Both the position numbers and the translations under genes were made by a program. DNA of 13,517 nt from Comamonadaceae bacterium (GTDB lineage: Bacteria > Pseudomonadota > Gammaproteobacteria > Burkholderiales > Burkholderiaceae_C): the NCBI GenBank assembly GCA_947463845.1, contig CANHUM010000012.1, positions 1 to 13,517 of the forward strand. Reading direction: 5' to 3'. The notes under the pieces were generated by a model, which was given only the letters and a program-made list of their open reading frames with translations, was not told where the DNA came from and searched no databases. This document shows, piece after piece, positions 5,991 through 12,545 of the stretch. Numbering within the stretch: position 1 is the first letter of the stretch; each line of letters begins with the position of its first letter.

Positions 5991-8665
5991 TCGGCGACAA
6001 TGGTTCGATGAATGACGCATTGCCCCATCCAGCAGGTGCCCCAAAAGCTCCAACCATGGCCTGGCTGGCCATGGCGCATGAGCAGGCACCGGTCGGGCAT
6101 TGGGACGAACTTCGGGGCGGTGTCACACCCCTCCAACCAGACAAAACGCTCGAAACAGCCCGCCCGATCAGTGCCCCGTGGCAGCGCTTCATCGATCCGC
6201 TGAACAAGACATCGACGGCCAGCGAGGCAGACCTCAATGCCCGCATGGCCCACCTGCAGCGGCAGGTGCGCGACAACGGGGTGACCTACAACGTGTACGC
6301 CGCCGCGGACCAGCCGCAGCGCCCCTGGTCGCTCGACTTGTTCCCGCTCATGATCGGTCATACCGAGTGGCAGCAAATCGAGGCAGGGGTCATGCAGCGC
6401 ATGCAACTGCTCGAGCACATCATGGCCGACGCCTACGGCCGGCAAGAGCTGGTGCTGCGCGGTCAGTTGCCCGCAGCTCTGGTGCAAGGCCACCCCGCCT
6501 ATTTGCCCGCCATGCATGGCGTGGCCCCGGTGGGCCAGCGCTATTTGTCTTTGGCTGCATTTGACCTGGCGCGTGGACCCGACGGCTGCTGGTGGCTACT
6601 CTCGCAACGCACGCAAGCACCATCAGGTCTGGGTTATCTGCTCGAAAACCGGCAAATCATCTCGCGCTTGTTCCCGCAGGCTTTTGAGGCATACCCGGTG
6701 CAGCGGCTGGCACAAACATACCGCACCTTGATCGATGGCCTCAAGGCTCGCAGCCCGGCAGGCGCTTCGGCGCACATCGCGCTGCTCACACCAGGGCCCT
6801 ACAACGAAACCTATTTTGAGCATGCCTACCTGGCCCGCTACCTGGGCCTGAGCCTGGTGCAGGGCAATGACCTGACAGTCCGTGATCAAAAGCTTTACCT
6901 CAAAACCCTGCAAGGCCTGCAGCCTGTGCATGGCCTGCTCAAACGCGTGGACGACGAGTGGCTGGATCCGCTGGAGCTCAGGGCCGACTCCACGCTGGGC
7001 GTGCCGGGCCTGCTGCAAGCGGTGCGCAGCGGCCATGTCCTGATGGCCAACACGCCCGGTTCGGGCTTTCTTGAATCGAACGCGCTGCTGGGGTTCATGC
7101 CCGCATTGGCGCGCACGCTGCTGGGCCAAGCCTTGCAACTGCCCGCCATCCCGAGCTGGTGGTGTGGCGAGTCAGCGGCACTGCAAGACGTGTTACCGCG
7201 CATTCAAAGTTGCGTGATCAAGCCCACCTATTCCCACCACAGAGACCGTCAAAGTTTCGAGCCGGTGTCGGGCCACACACTGTCGCAGCGCGAGCTGGAC
7301 GATTGGACCGGGCGCATCCTGCGCGATCCGGAGGCCTACACCTTGCAGTCCTGGCTGCCGTTGTCGCACCAACCCACGTGGCAAACCGGCTCCGATGGTG
7401 CCTCCAGCATCCAGTCGCGACCGGTGGTGCTGCGCGTGTTCGCGGTGGTCGATGCCCAAGGCGGTTGGCAGGTGTTGCCGGGCGGCCTGGCCAGGCTGGG
7501 CACACGCGAAGGCATTGCCTCCATGCAGCGCGGCGGCTCCAGCGCTGACGTGTGGGTTCAAAGCTTACCCATCACCAGGACGCCAAGCGTTCAGACCTCC
7601 TCTGCGACGCCAGCAGTCATCCATACACCTGCTGTCGATGACCTTGTCGCACACCGCCAACGCCTGGTCACCAGCCGCGCTGCAGAAAACCTGTTCTGGA
7701 TGGGCCGCTACACCGAGCGTACCGAAAACACCTTGCGGCTGGTGCGCCTGAGTCTGGAAATATTGGGCAGCGAGAACCAGCATCTGCCCTGTTTGCTGAA
7801 TTTCATCACCCGCATGGCCACGCGCCACGGTCTGGTGCGCCCCGGTGTGCCTGGCGCCGAGCAAGCGCACCGTGTGTTCGAGCGTTCCTTGATTGCAGGT
7901 TTGTGGGACCAGGAACTGGCCACCAGCGTCGGCTTCAACCTGCGGGCGGTGCGGCTGGCAGCTGCCTCGGTGCGCGAGCGCCTGTCGCCCGAGCACTGGC
8001 GCTTGCTGGAGCAGGCCCAATCGCGCTTTTTCCAGACAGCCGAGCGACCAAGCCAGCCGCCATATGCCACGGATGCCCTGCCCGACACCGTTGTGGTCCA
8101 GCGTCTTTTGGCCGACACCAGCCAGATGTTGGCAGCCCTCACAGGCGCCCAAACCGACCGCATGAGCCGCGACGACGGCTGGCGTTTGCTCTCTATGGGC
8201 CGCCACATTGAACGGCTGGATTTCTTGTCCGGTGCGTTGGGCGAAGCCGTGCAATTAGGACTGATCCAAGAGCAGGCCGGCTTTGACGCTGTGCTGGATC
8301 TGTTTGACAGCACCATCAGCTTCCACGCCCAGTACCAGCAAAGCCGCAGCCCCCAGGCCATGATGGACTTGCTGGTGACCGACCCGGATAACCCCCGCTC
8401 GCTGGGCTGGGTCGCACACACCCTGCGTTCGCGCCTGCGGCGCATGGGACACCTGGCCGATGGGGCCACCTTGACCCTGGCCGAGCTCGTGCCCGCTCTG
8501 ACCGCGCTCACGCCCGAAGCACTCTGGCCGCTGCACAACGCCATGGGCGTCCCCCTGCAAACCACGCTGAGCGAATGCCAAGGCGCCGCCCGCGAAATTT
8601 CGGACCAGTTGTGCAGCCTGTTTTTCACGCACAGCGGCGAAGCCCGCTACAGCGTGGGCGCATGA
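5987..8665 (+). CDS. circularly permuted type 2 ATP-grasp ligase fused to tandem Alpha-E domain
   Basis: Predicted ATP-dependent carboxylate-amine ligase of 892 residues (885 if ATG 6008 is used). The permuted ATP-grasp domain covers about residues 40-550. Family landmarks are GVTYNVY (98-104), TPGPYNETYFEH (268-279), VPGLL followed by a GSGFLES loop, WWCGE (391-395), and VIKP with Lys412 as a likely nucleotide-contacting lysine. A Ser/Thr/Pro-rich linker (about 525-545) leads to the Alpha-E domain (about 557-892). Its hallmark Glu-Arg motif appears twice, in GRYTERTE (E577, R578) and GRHIERLD (E742, R743), as expected for the tandem form. In QSWLPLS (454-460), Ser455 sits where I recall Glu being common; I could not check this. 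No signal peptide or membrane segment is evident. The 4-nt overlap with the previous gene and the 13-nt gap to the next indicate one operon. Substrate unknown. Confidence 0.93.
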   Translation: MIGDNGSMNDALPHPAGAPKAPTMAWLAMAHEQAPVGHWDELRGGVTPLQPDKTLETARPISAPWQRFIDPLNKTSTASEADLNARMAHLQRQVRDNGVTYNVYAAADQPQRPWSLDLFPLMIGHTEWQQIEAGVMQRMQLLEHIMADAYGRQELVLRGQLPAALVQGHPAYLPAMHGVAPVGQRYLSLAAFDLARGPDGCWWLLSQRTQAPSGLGYLLENRQIISRLFPQAFEAYPVQRLAQTYRTLIDGLKARSPAGASAHIALLTPGPYNETYFEHAYLARYLGLSLVQGNDLTVRDQKLYLKTLQGLQPVHGLLKRVDDEWLDPLELRADSTLGVPGLLQAVRSGHVLMANTPGSGFLESNALLGFMPALARTLLGQALQLPAIPSWWCGESAALQDVLPRIQSCVIKPTYSHHRDRQSFEPVSGHTLSQRELDDWTGRILRDPEAYTLQSWLPLSHQPTWQTGSDGASSIQSRPVVLRVFAVVDAQGGWQVLPGGLARLGTREGIASMQRGGSSADVWVQSLPITRTPSVQTSSATPAVIHTPAVDDLVAHRQRLVTSRAAENLFWMGRYTERTENTLRLVRLSLEILGSENQHLPCLLNFITRMATRHGLVRPGVPGAEQAHRVFERSLIAGLWDQELATSVGFNLRAVRLAAASVRERLSPEHWRLLEQAQSRFFQTAERPSQPPYATDALPDTVVVQRLLADTSQMLAALTGAQTDRMSRDDGWRLLSMGRHIERLDFLSGALGEAVQLGLIQEQAGFDAVLDLFDSTISFHAQYQQSRSPQAMMDLLVTDPDNPRSLGWVAHTLRSRLRRMGHLADGATLTLAELVPALTALTPEALWPLHNAMGVPLQTTLSECQGAAREISDQLCSLFFTHSGEARYSVGA

Positions 8666-8678
8666 AAGTCGTCACACC

Positions 8679-9575
8679 ATGCGCCTGGCCATCACCCATG
8701 ACACCTGCTACCGCTACAACCCGTCGGTTCTGACTGCGCAGCATGTGGCCCATCTGCAGGCGGCCGATACCCCCTGCCAAACGGTGATCCGACATGAGTT
8801 GCAGATCACCCCCAAGGCCGCGCTGCAACACAGCATCGACGCCTTCTTGAACCACCGTGCCTATTGGGCTCTGACACACGCTCATGAGGAACTGCACGTC
8901 AGCGCCTACACTGAAGTCAACACCCGAGCGATCGCCTCAGCCAGCGCCTTGCAAAGCTGGGAAACCGTGCGCGAACATTTCCGCTATCGAGGTGGTCATC
9001 CCGGGGACATGCACGCAGCGATGGCCTTTGGCTCGCACCATTGTCCCGTGCACCCAGACTTTGCTGCCTATGCACAAAGCAGCTTCACGCCAGGGCTTCC
9101 CCTCATGCAAGCGGCCCAGGCACTCACCGCTCGCATGCACCGCGATTTCCATTACGAAACGGCCAGCACCGACATCAACACCCCCGCACTCGAAGCCCTG
9201 CAAGCGCGGCGCGGTGTCTGCCAGGACTTTGCCCACATCCTCGTGGCCTGCCTGCGCTCCCTTGGCTTGCCTGCCCGTTATGTGAGTGGCTACCTGCTCA
9301 CCCAGCCGCCACCGGGTCAGGTCCGCTTGGTGGGCAGTGACGCCTCTCACGCTTGGGCCTCGGTCTATGTGCCCGAGCTGTCCAACCACCCCAGCCAGGG
9401 CTGGTTGGATCTGGACCCCACCAACGACCGCTGCGGCCTGGCCAGCCCAGGCCAGGACTATGTTCGACTGGCCGTGGGCCGAGATTTTGCAGATGTCTCT
9501 CCCCTGCGCGGGGTACTGCAAGGTGGAGGCTCGCACACACTCCAAGTGGCCGTCACGGTAGCGCCGCTCGACTGA
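8679..9575 (+). CDS. free-standing transglutaminase-like protein
   Basis: A 298-residue bacterial transglutaminase-like (papain-fold) protein and the third operon gene. The N-terminal beta domain (about 1-80) opens with MRLAITHDTCYRY, the usual start for the family. The core carries Cys181 in RRGVCQDFAH, His224 in ASHAW and Asp246 in LDPTND, a complete apparent catalytic triad. Family length is about 260-300 residues, so it looks full length. In this gene context such proteins are predicted to act as thiol peptidases, amidases or transamidases on the ligase product rather than as protein cross-linkers; that is inference. It starts 13 nt after the upstream stop and has only a weak ribosome-binding site. 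An ATG at 8662 overlaps the upstream stop but is in another frame. It ends base-to-base with convergent xerD. No signal peptide seen. Confidence 0.92.
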   Translation: MRLAITHDTCYRYNPSVLTAQHVAHLQAADTPCQTVIRHELQITPKAALQHSIDAFLNHRAYWALTHAHEELHVSAYTEVNTRAIASASALQSWETVREHFRYRGGHPGDMHAAMAFGSHHCPVHPDFAAYAQSSFTPGLPLMQAAQALTARMHRDFHYETASTDINTPALEALQARRGVCQDFAHILVACLRSLGLPARYVSGYLLTQPPPGQVRLVGSDASHAWASVYVPELSNHPSQGWLDLDPTNDRCGLASPGQDYVRLAVGRDFADVSPLRGVLQGGGSHTLQVAVTVAPLD

Positions 9576-10484
9576 TCAACCTCGGGGATGGTGCTGCGCG
9601 TGAAGCGTCTTGAGCCGCTCACGCGCCACATGGGTGTAGATGGTGGTCGTGGAAATATCGGCATGACCCAAAAGCATTTGTACAGCCCGCAAATCGGCCC
9701 CATGGTTGAGCAAGTGGGTGGCAAAAGCGTGCCGCAAGGTGTGCGGTGACAGAGGCGCCGTGATGCCCGCCTCGATGGCATAGCGTTTGACCAGGCTCCA
9801 GAACATGACACGTGACATGCCTGTGCCCGGTTTGGGGCCGCTGGTGGTGACAAACAGGTCCTCGGTCTGGCGCGAACCCAGCATGCCCGGCCGGGCCTGT
9901 GTCATATAGCGCTCAAGCCACTGCCTGGCCTCTTCACCAAAGGGCACCAAGCGCTCCTTGCTGCCCTTGCCCATGATGCGCAGCACGCCCTCGTTCAGTG
10001 ACACATGCAGCGTTTTGAGTGAAACCAATTCGCTCACCCGCAAGCCACTGGCATACATGAGCTCCAGCATGGCGCGATCACGCATACCCAGCTCGGTGCC
10101 CACATCCGGGGCCGACAAGAGTGCATCCACATCCGCTTCGCCCAAAGTCTTGGGGACACGCAAGGCTTGCTTGGCCGCCAGCATGCGCAAAGTGGGGTCG
10201 GCCTCCGTGAGGCGCTCGCGCAATGCCCAACGAAAAAAACGCTTGAACACCGTGAGCCTGCGGTTGGCCGATGTGGCCTTGGTCTGGCCATGGCGCTCGG
10301 CGAAATAAGCCTGCAGGTGGTGTTCTTGCGTTGCCTCCAACGACAGCCCGTGATGGGCCTGGAGCCAGTTGGCGTAGAGGGTCAAATCCAGACGGTAAGC
10401 CGCCAAAGTGTTGGCGGCCAGGCCATCCTCCAGCCAGAGCGATTCGGCAAATCGGTCGATGACGCTCTGGCTGGCCTCAGGCAT
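9576..10484 (-). CDS. xerD: site-specific tyrosine recombinase XerD
   Basis: A 302-residue tyrosine recombinase that, with XerC, resolves chromosome dimers at dif near the terminus. The N-terminal SAM-like core-binding domain spans about 1-90 and the catalytic domain about 110-295. The catalytic set is complete: Arg149 (ASGLRVSEL), Lys173 (GKGSKERL), His248 and Arg251 (HTLRHAF), His274 (LLGHADIS) and Tyr283 (TIYTH). The spacing matches E. coli XerD (R148, K172, H244, R247, H270, Y279) apart from a small insertion. The C-terminus LHAQHHPRG also resembles E. coli XerD, which favours XerD over XerC or a phage integrase. The gene follows the tctC-like gene by 9 nt on the same strand, so the two are probably cotranscribed. 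The region before its ATG is a near-palindrome and offers no good ribosome-binding site. Confidence 0.95.
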   Translation of the reverse strand: MPEASQSVIDRFAESLWLEDGLAANTLAAYRLDLTLYANWLQAHHGLSLEATQEHHLQAYFAERHGQTKATSANRRLTVFKRFFRWALRERLTEADPTLRMLAAKQALRVPKTLGEADVDALLSAPDVGTELGMRDRAMLELMYASGLRVSELVSLKTLHVSLNEGVLRIMGKGSKERLVPFGEEARQWLERYMTQARPGMLGSRQTEDLFVTTSGPKPGTGMSRVMFWSLVKRYAIEAGITAPLSPHTLRHAFATHLLNHGADLRAVQMLLGHADISTTTIYTHVARERLKTLHAQHHPRG

Positions 10485-10500
10485 GGACTGAGATCAGTCC
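10485..10500 (-). repeat. 16-bp near-palindrome abutting the xerD start
   Basis: GGACTGA and TCAGTCC are perfect reverse complements separated by 2 bp. The element touches the xerD ATG (10484-10482) and includes the stop codon of the upstream tctC-like gene (10496-10494). In mRNA it could form a 6-bp stem with a 4-nt loop exactly where the ribosome-binding site should be. It has no T-tract, so it is not a typical terminator. A possible role is translational coupling of xerD to the upstream gene. Confidence 0.4.
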
Positions 10501-11468
10501 AGCTTGAGTTTTTGTTGGTCTACGACCTTTTTGTAGACCTCGAACTCGGCCTTGATCTGGGCCATGAATTCTTCAGGCGAATTGGCCACGACCAATGAGC
10601 CTGTGTCCTGGATGCGCTTGGTCACGCCGGGCTCTTGCAAAGCTTTTTTCACGCCTGCGCTGATCTTGTCCACAACTTCCTTGGGCAGGTTTTTAGGACC
10701 CAGGATGCCGTAATAAGCCATGCGGTTGACGGGCTCCAGACCCACTTCCTTGAAAGTGGGCACATTGGGCAACTGAGGCAGTCGCTGGGGAGCGGCGATC
10801 ACGATGGGCACCAGACGGCCGGACTGAATGAATGGCAAAGCAGAAGGCAGGTTGTCGAAGATGATCGGCACCTGGCCCGCCACGGTGTCATTCAGGGCTG
10901 GGCCCGCACCGCGATAGGGAATGTGCGTGATGAAAGTGCCCGTCAGACTTTTCCACAGCTCGGTTTGCAGGTGACCAATACCGCCCGTGCCCGAAGAAGC
11001 ATAGGAGTACTTGCCAGGGTTCTTTCTCACTTCAGCCAGAAAACCTGCATAGTCCTTGGCGGGGAAGCTGGGGTGCACGGCAATCACGTTGGGCGTGGCC
11101 GCGATATTGATGATCGGGGTGAAGTCGGTCAGAACGTTGTACGGAATTTTGGGATTGATGGCCGGGTTCGCGGCCGTCGTCGACACCGTCGCCATGCCCA
11201 GGTTGTAGCCATCGGGTGCCGCGCGAGCGGTCTCGGTCGCGCCCACGACGCCACCGCCACCGGCCTTGTTTTCCACGATCACGCTTTGGCCAACAGCCTT
11301 GCCCAGAGGTTCGGCGATCACGCGAGCGATGATATCGGTCGTACCGCCCGGAGCAAAAGGCACTTGCAACCTGATGGTTTTGTTCGGATAAGCCTGCGCC
11401 AAGACGGAACCGCTGGCCAAAACGGTTGCGGCCAGACCGGCCACAGAAACAAAATGACGACGCTTCAT
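10494..11468 (-). CDS. Bug/TctC-family tripartite tricarboxylate transporter substrate-binding protein
   Basis: A 324-residue periplasmic solute-binding protein. The N-terminus MKRRHFVSVAGLAATVLASG is a clear Sec signal peptide, with a likely cut near SVLAQA-YPNK (about residue 26). The mature part shows the Bug fold marks: YPNKTIRLQVPFAPGGTTD near the start, GGGVVGA in the first lobe, PYRGAGPALND near residue 190 and PTFKEVGLEP near 250. These proteins usually bind carboxylates or similar small acids for TctAB-type transporters. No TctA or TctB membrane gene is visible, so this is an orphan, as is common in Burkholderiales. A strong AAAGGAG ribosome-binding site lies 8 nt upstream. It probably heads a two-gene unit with xerD. 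The ligand cannot be predicted. Confidence 0.93.
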   Translation of the reverse strand: MKRRHFVSVAGLAATVLASGSVLAQAYPNKTIRLQVPFAPGGTTDIIARVIAEPLGKAVGQSVIVENKAGGGGVVGATETARAAPDGYNLGMATVSTTAANPAINPKIPYNVLTDFTPIINIAATPNVIAVHPSFPAKDYAGFLAEVRKNPGKYSYASSGTGGIGHLQTELWKSLTGTFITHIPYRGAGPALNDTVAGQVPIIFDNLPSALPFIQSGRLVPIVIAAPQRLPQLPNVPTFKEVGLEPVNRMAYYGILGPKNLPKEVVDKISAGVKKALQEPGVTKRIQDTGSLVVANSPEEFMAQIKAEFEVYKKVVDQQKLKLD

Positions 11469-11476
11469 GCAAAGAA

Positions 11477-11483
11477 CTCCTTT
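11477..11483 (-). promoter_or_regulatory. ribosome-binding site of the tctC-like gene
   Basis: AAAGGAG on the minus strand lies 8 nt before the ATG at 11468. It is the clearest Shine-Dalgarno match in the window and fixes the start of the tctC-like gene. High expression of this periplasmic protein would fit, as inference. Confidence 0.7.
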
Positions 11484-11494
11484 AAAGAGGAAAC

Positions 11495-11500
11495 ATCATA
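11495..11500 (-). promoter_or_regulatory. possible -10 element of the tctC-xerD unit
   Basis: TATGAT on the minus strand matches five of six bases of the -10 consensus. It would place the transcription start near 11488 and give a leader of about 20 nt that includes the AAAGGAG site. No good -35 element sits 16-18 bp upstream, so the promoter may be weak, activator-dependent or misidentified. Confidence 0.3.
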
Positions 11501-11604
11501 GAGAACAACCGAACAGAACTGGGAGGGGGAAAACCCACAAAATCTTCCAAATAGTCCAACACAAACCCAAGTGACAGTTCTTGGCTTTGGTCGTGTCCAG
11601 CCTT

Positions 11605-11622
11605 TGCTATCCTAGACGAGTG
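11605..11622 (+). promoter_or_regulatory. possible extended -10 promoter giving a leaderless AEC transcript
   Basis: TGC directly followed by TATCCT (11605-11613) resembles an extended -10 element. A start 7 nt downstream falls on the first base of the GTG codon at 11620. No convincing -35 or ribosome-binding site is present. Together these suggest, but do not show, a leaderless mRNA. Confidence 0.3.
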
Positions 11623-12528
11623 AACTTTGCAGAACTTCTCTTCCCGGATTTTTCCCTGATCCTGTGCGGCTATTTGATTTGCCGCTTCACCGCCCTGAAC
11701 CGTCCGGTTTGGCAACAAGTCGAAAGTCTGGTCTATTTTTTCCTGTTCCCTGTCCTGCTGTTTCACTCCATTGTGAAGAGCCCGCTCGATGTGGTGGCCG
11801 CTTCCAGCCTGATTGGTGCGGGTCTGAGTCTGGCGGCTTGCGCCATCTTGTTGTCATACAGCCTGCCTTATTGGCCCATCATTGGCCCGCGGTTGGACCG
11901 CCGTGACCATGCCGCCAGCGCGCAGGTCGCATTTCGCTTCAACTCCTTCATTGGTCTGGCCTTGGCCGAGCGCCTGGCAGGGCCAGAGGGCTTGCTGCTG
12001 ATCGCGGTGCTCATAGGCTTTTGCGTTCCCCTGTTCAACATCGGGGCCGTCTGGCCCATGGCCAAGCAGGCCAACACTGGTTTTGTTCGTGAACTGTTGC
12101 GCAACCCGCTGATCATCGCCACCGCCTCTGGGCTGGTGGCCAACTTGTTGGGTTTTCGCATGCCCGGGTGGATCGAGCCCAGCGTCAGCCGCATCGGGTC
12201 AGCTTCGCTGGCGCTGGGCTTGATGGCGGCAGGTGCAGGTATGCAACTGGATTCATTGCGGCAAGGCAAGTTGCTGGGCGGCTGCGTGCTGTTGATCAAA
12301 CACCTGCTCATGCCCTTGATCGCGCTGGGCATGTGTGTGCTGTTCAAACTGGATGCCCTGCAGTCCACCATCTTGCTGGCTTTTTCCTCGCTGCCCACGG
12401 CTTCCACCTGTTATGTTCTGGCCGCCCGCATGGGCTACAACGGACCTTATGTGGCGGGCCTGGTGACCCTCTCGACCTTGGCCGGCATGCTGAGCCTGCC
12501 TTTTGCTTTGGGTGTGCTGCGCTACTGA
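11620..12528 (+). CDS. AEC-family transporter (auxin efflux carrier superfamily)
   Basis: A 302-residue inner-membrane permease of the AEC family, whose bacterial members include carboxylate carriers such as those for malate and malonate. Hydrophobic segments recur along its whole length, consistent with about ten transmembrane helices in two halves. A central region (about residues 155-170) links the halves. Recognisable stretches are FPDFSLILCGY at the N-terminus and LAFSSLPTASTCYVLA near residue 270, the latter a conserved AEC C-terminal motif. GTG 11620 was chosen because VNFAELLFPDF matches the usual family start. The frame extends to TTG 11581, but the extra 13 residues are charged and unlike the family. 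No clear ribosome-binding site. Divergent from the tctC-like gene, which may hint at related substrates; the actual solute is unknown. Confidence 0.9.
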   Translation: MNFAELLFPDFSLILCGYLICRFTALNRPVWQQVESLVYFFLFPVLLFHSIVKSPLDVVAASSLIGAGLSLAACAILLSYSLPYWPIIGPRLDRRDHAASAQVAFRFNSFIGLALAERLAGPEGLLLIAVLIGFCVPLFNIGAVWPMAKQANTGFVRELLRNPLIIATASGLVANLLGFRMPGWIEPSVSRIGSASLALGLMAAGAGMQLDSLRQGKLLGGCVLLIKHLLMPLIALGMCVLFKLDALQSTILLAFSSLPTASTCYVLAARMGYNGPYVAGLVTLSTLAGMLSLPFALGVLRY

Positions 12529-12545
12529 GGGTGTCAAGACCCTCA
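12526..12545. terminator. hairpin spanning both convergent stop codons (AEC gene and queG)
   Basis: TGAGGGT (12526-12532) and ACCCTCA (12539-12545) are perfect 7-bp arms around a 6-nt loop. The left arm begins with the stop codon of the AEC gene and the right arm ends with the reverse complement of the queG stop. Only 14 bp lie between the genes. The stem is symmetric and could act on both strands. Neither side has a T-tract, so it is not a canonical intrinsic terminator; it may stabilise 3' ends instead. Confidence 0.45.

Noticed and set aside
8662..8678. ATG at 8662 overlapping the ATP-grasp stop as ATGA, as the start of the third operon gene.
   Set aside because: It is out of frame with the transglutaminase protein; the in-frame ATG at 8679 opens with the conserved family N-terminus.
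9576..10484. Tyrosine recombinase as an integrase marking a mobile element next to the ligase operon.
   Set aside because: Sequence and C-terminus fit chromosomal XerD, and no tRNA, attachment repeats, phage genes or transposases are visible nearby.
10635..11501. A 288-codon plus-strand frame over the tctC-like gene.
   Set aside because: It is antisense to a gene with a clear signal peptide, family motifs and strong ribosome-binding site; its own translation resembles no family.
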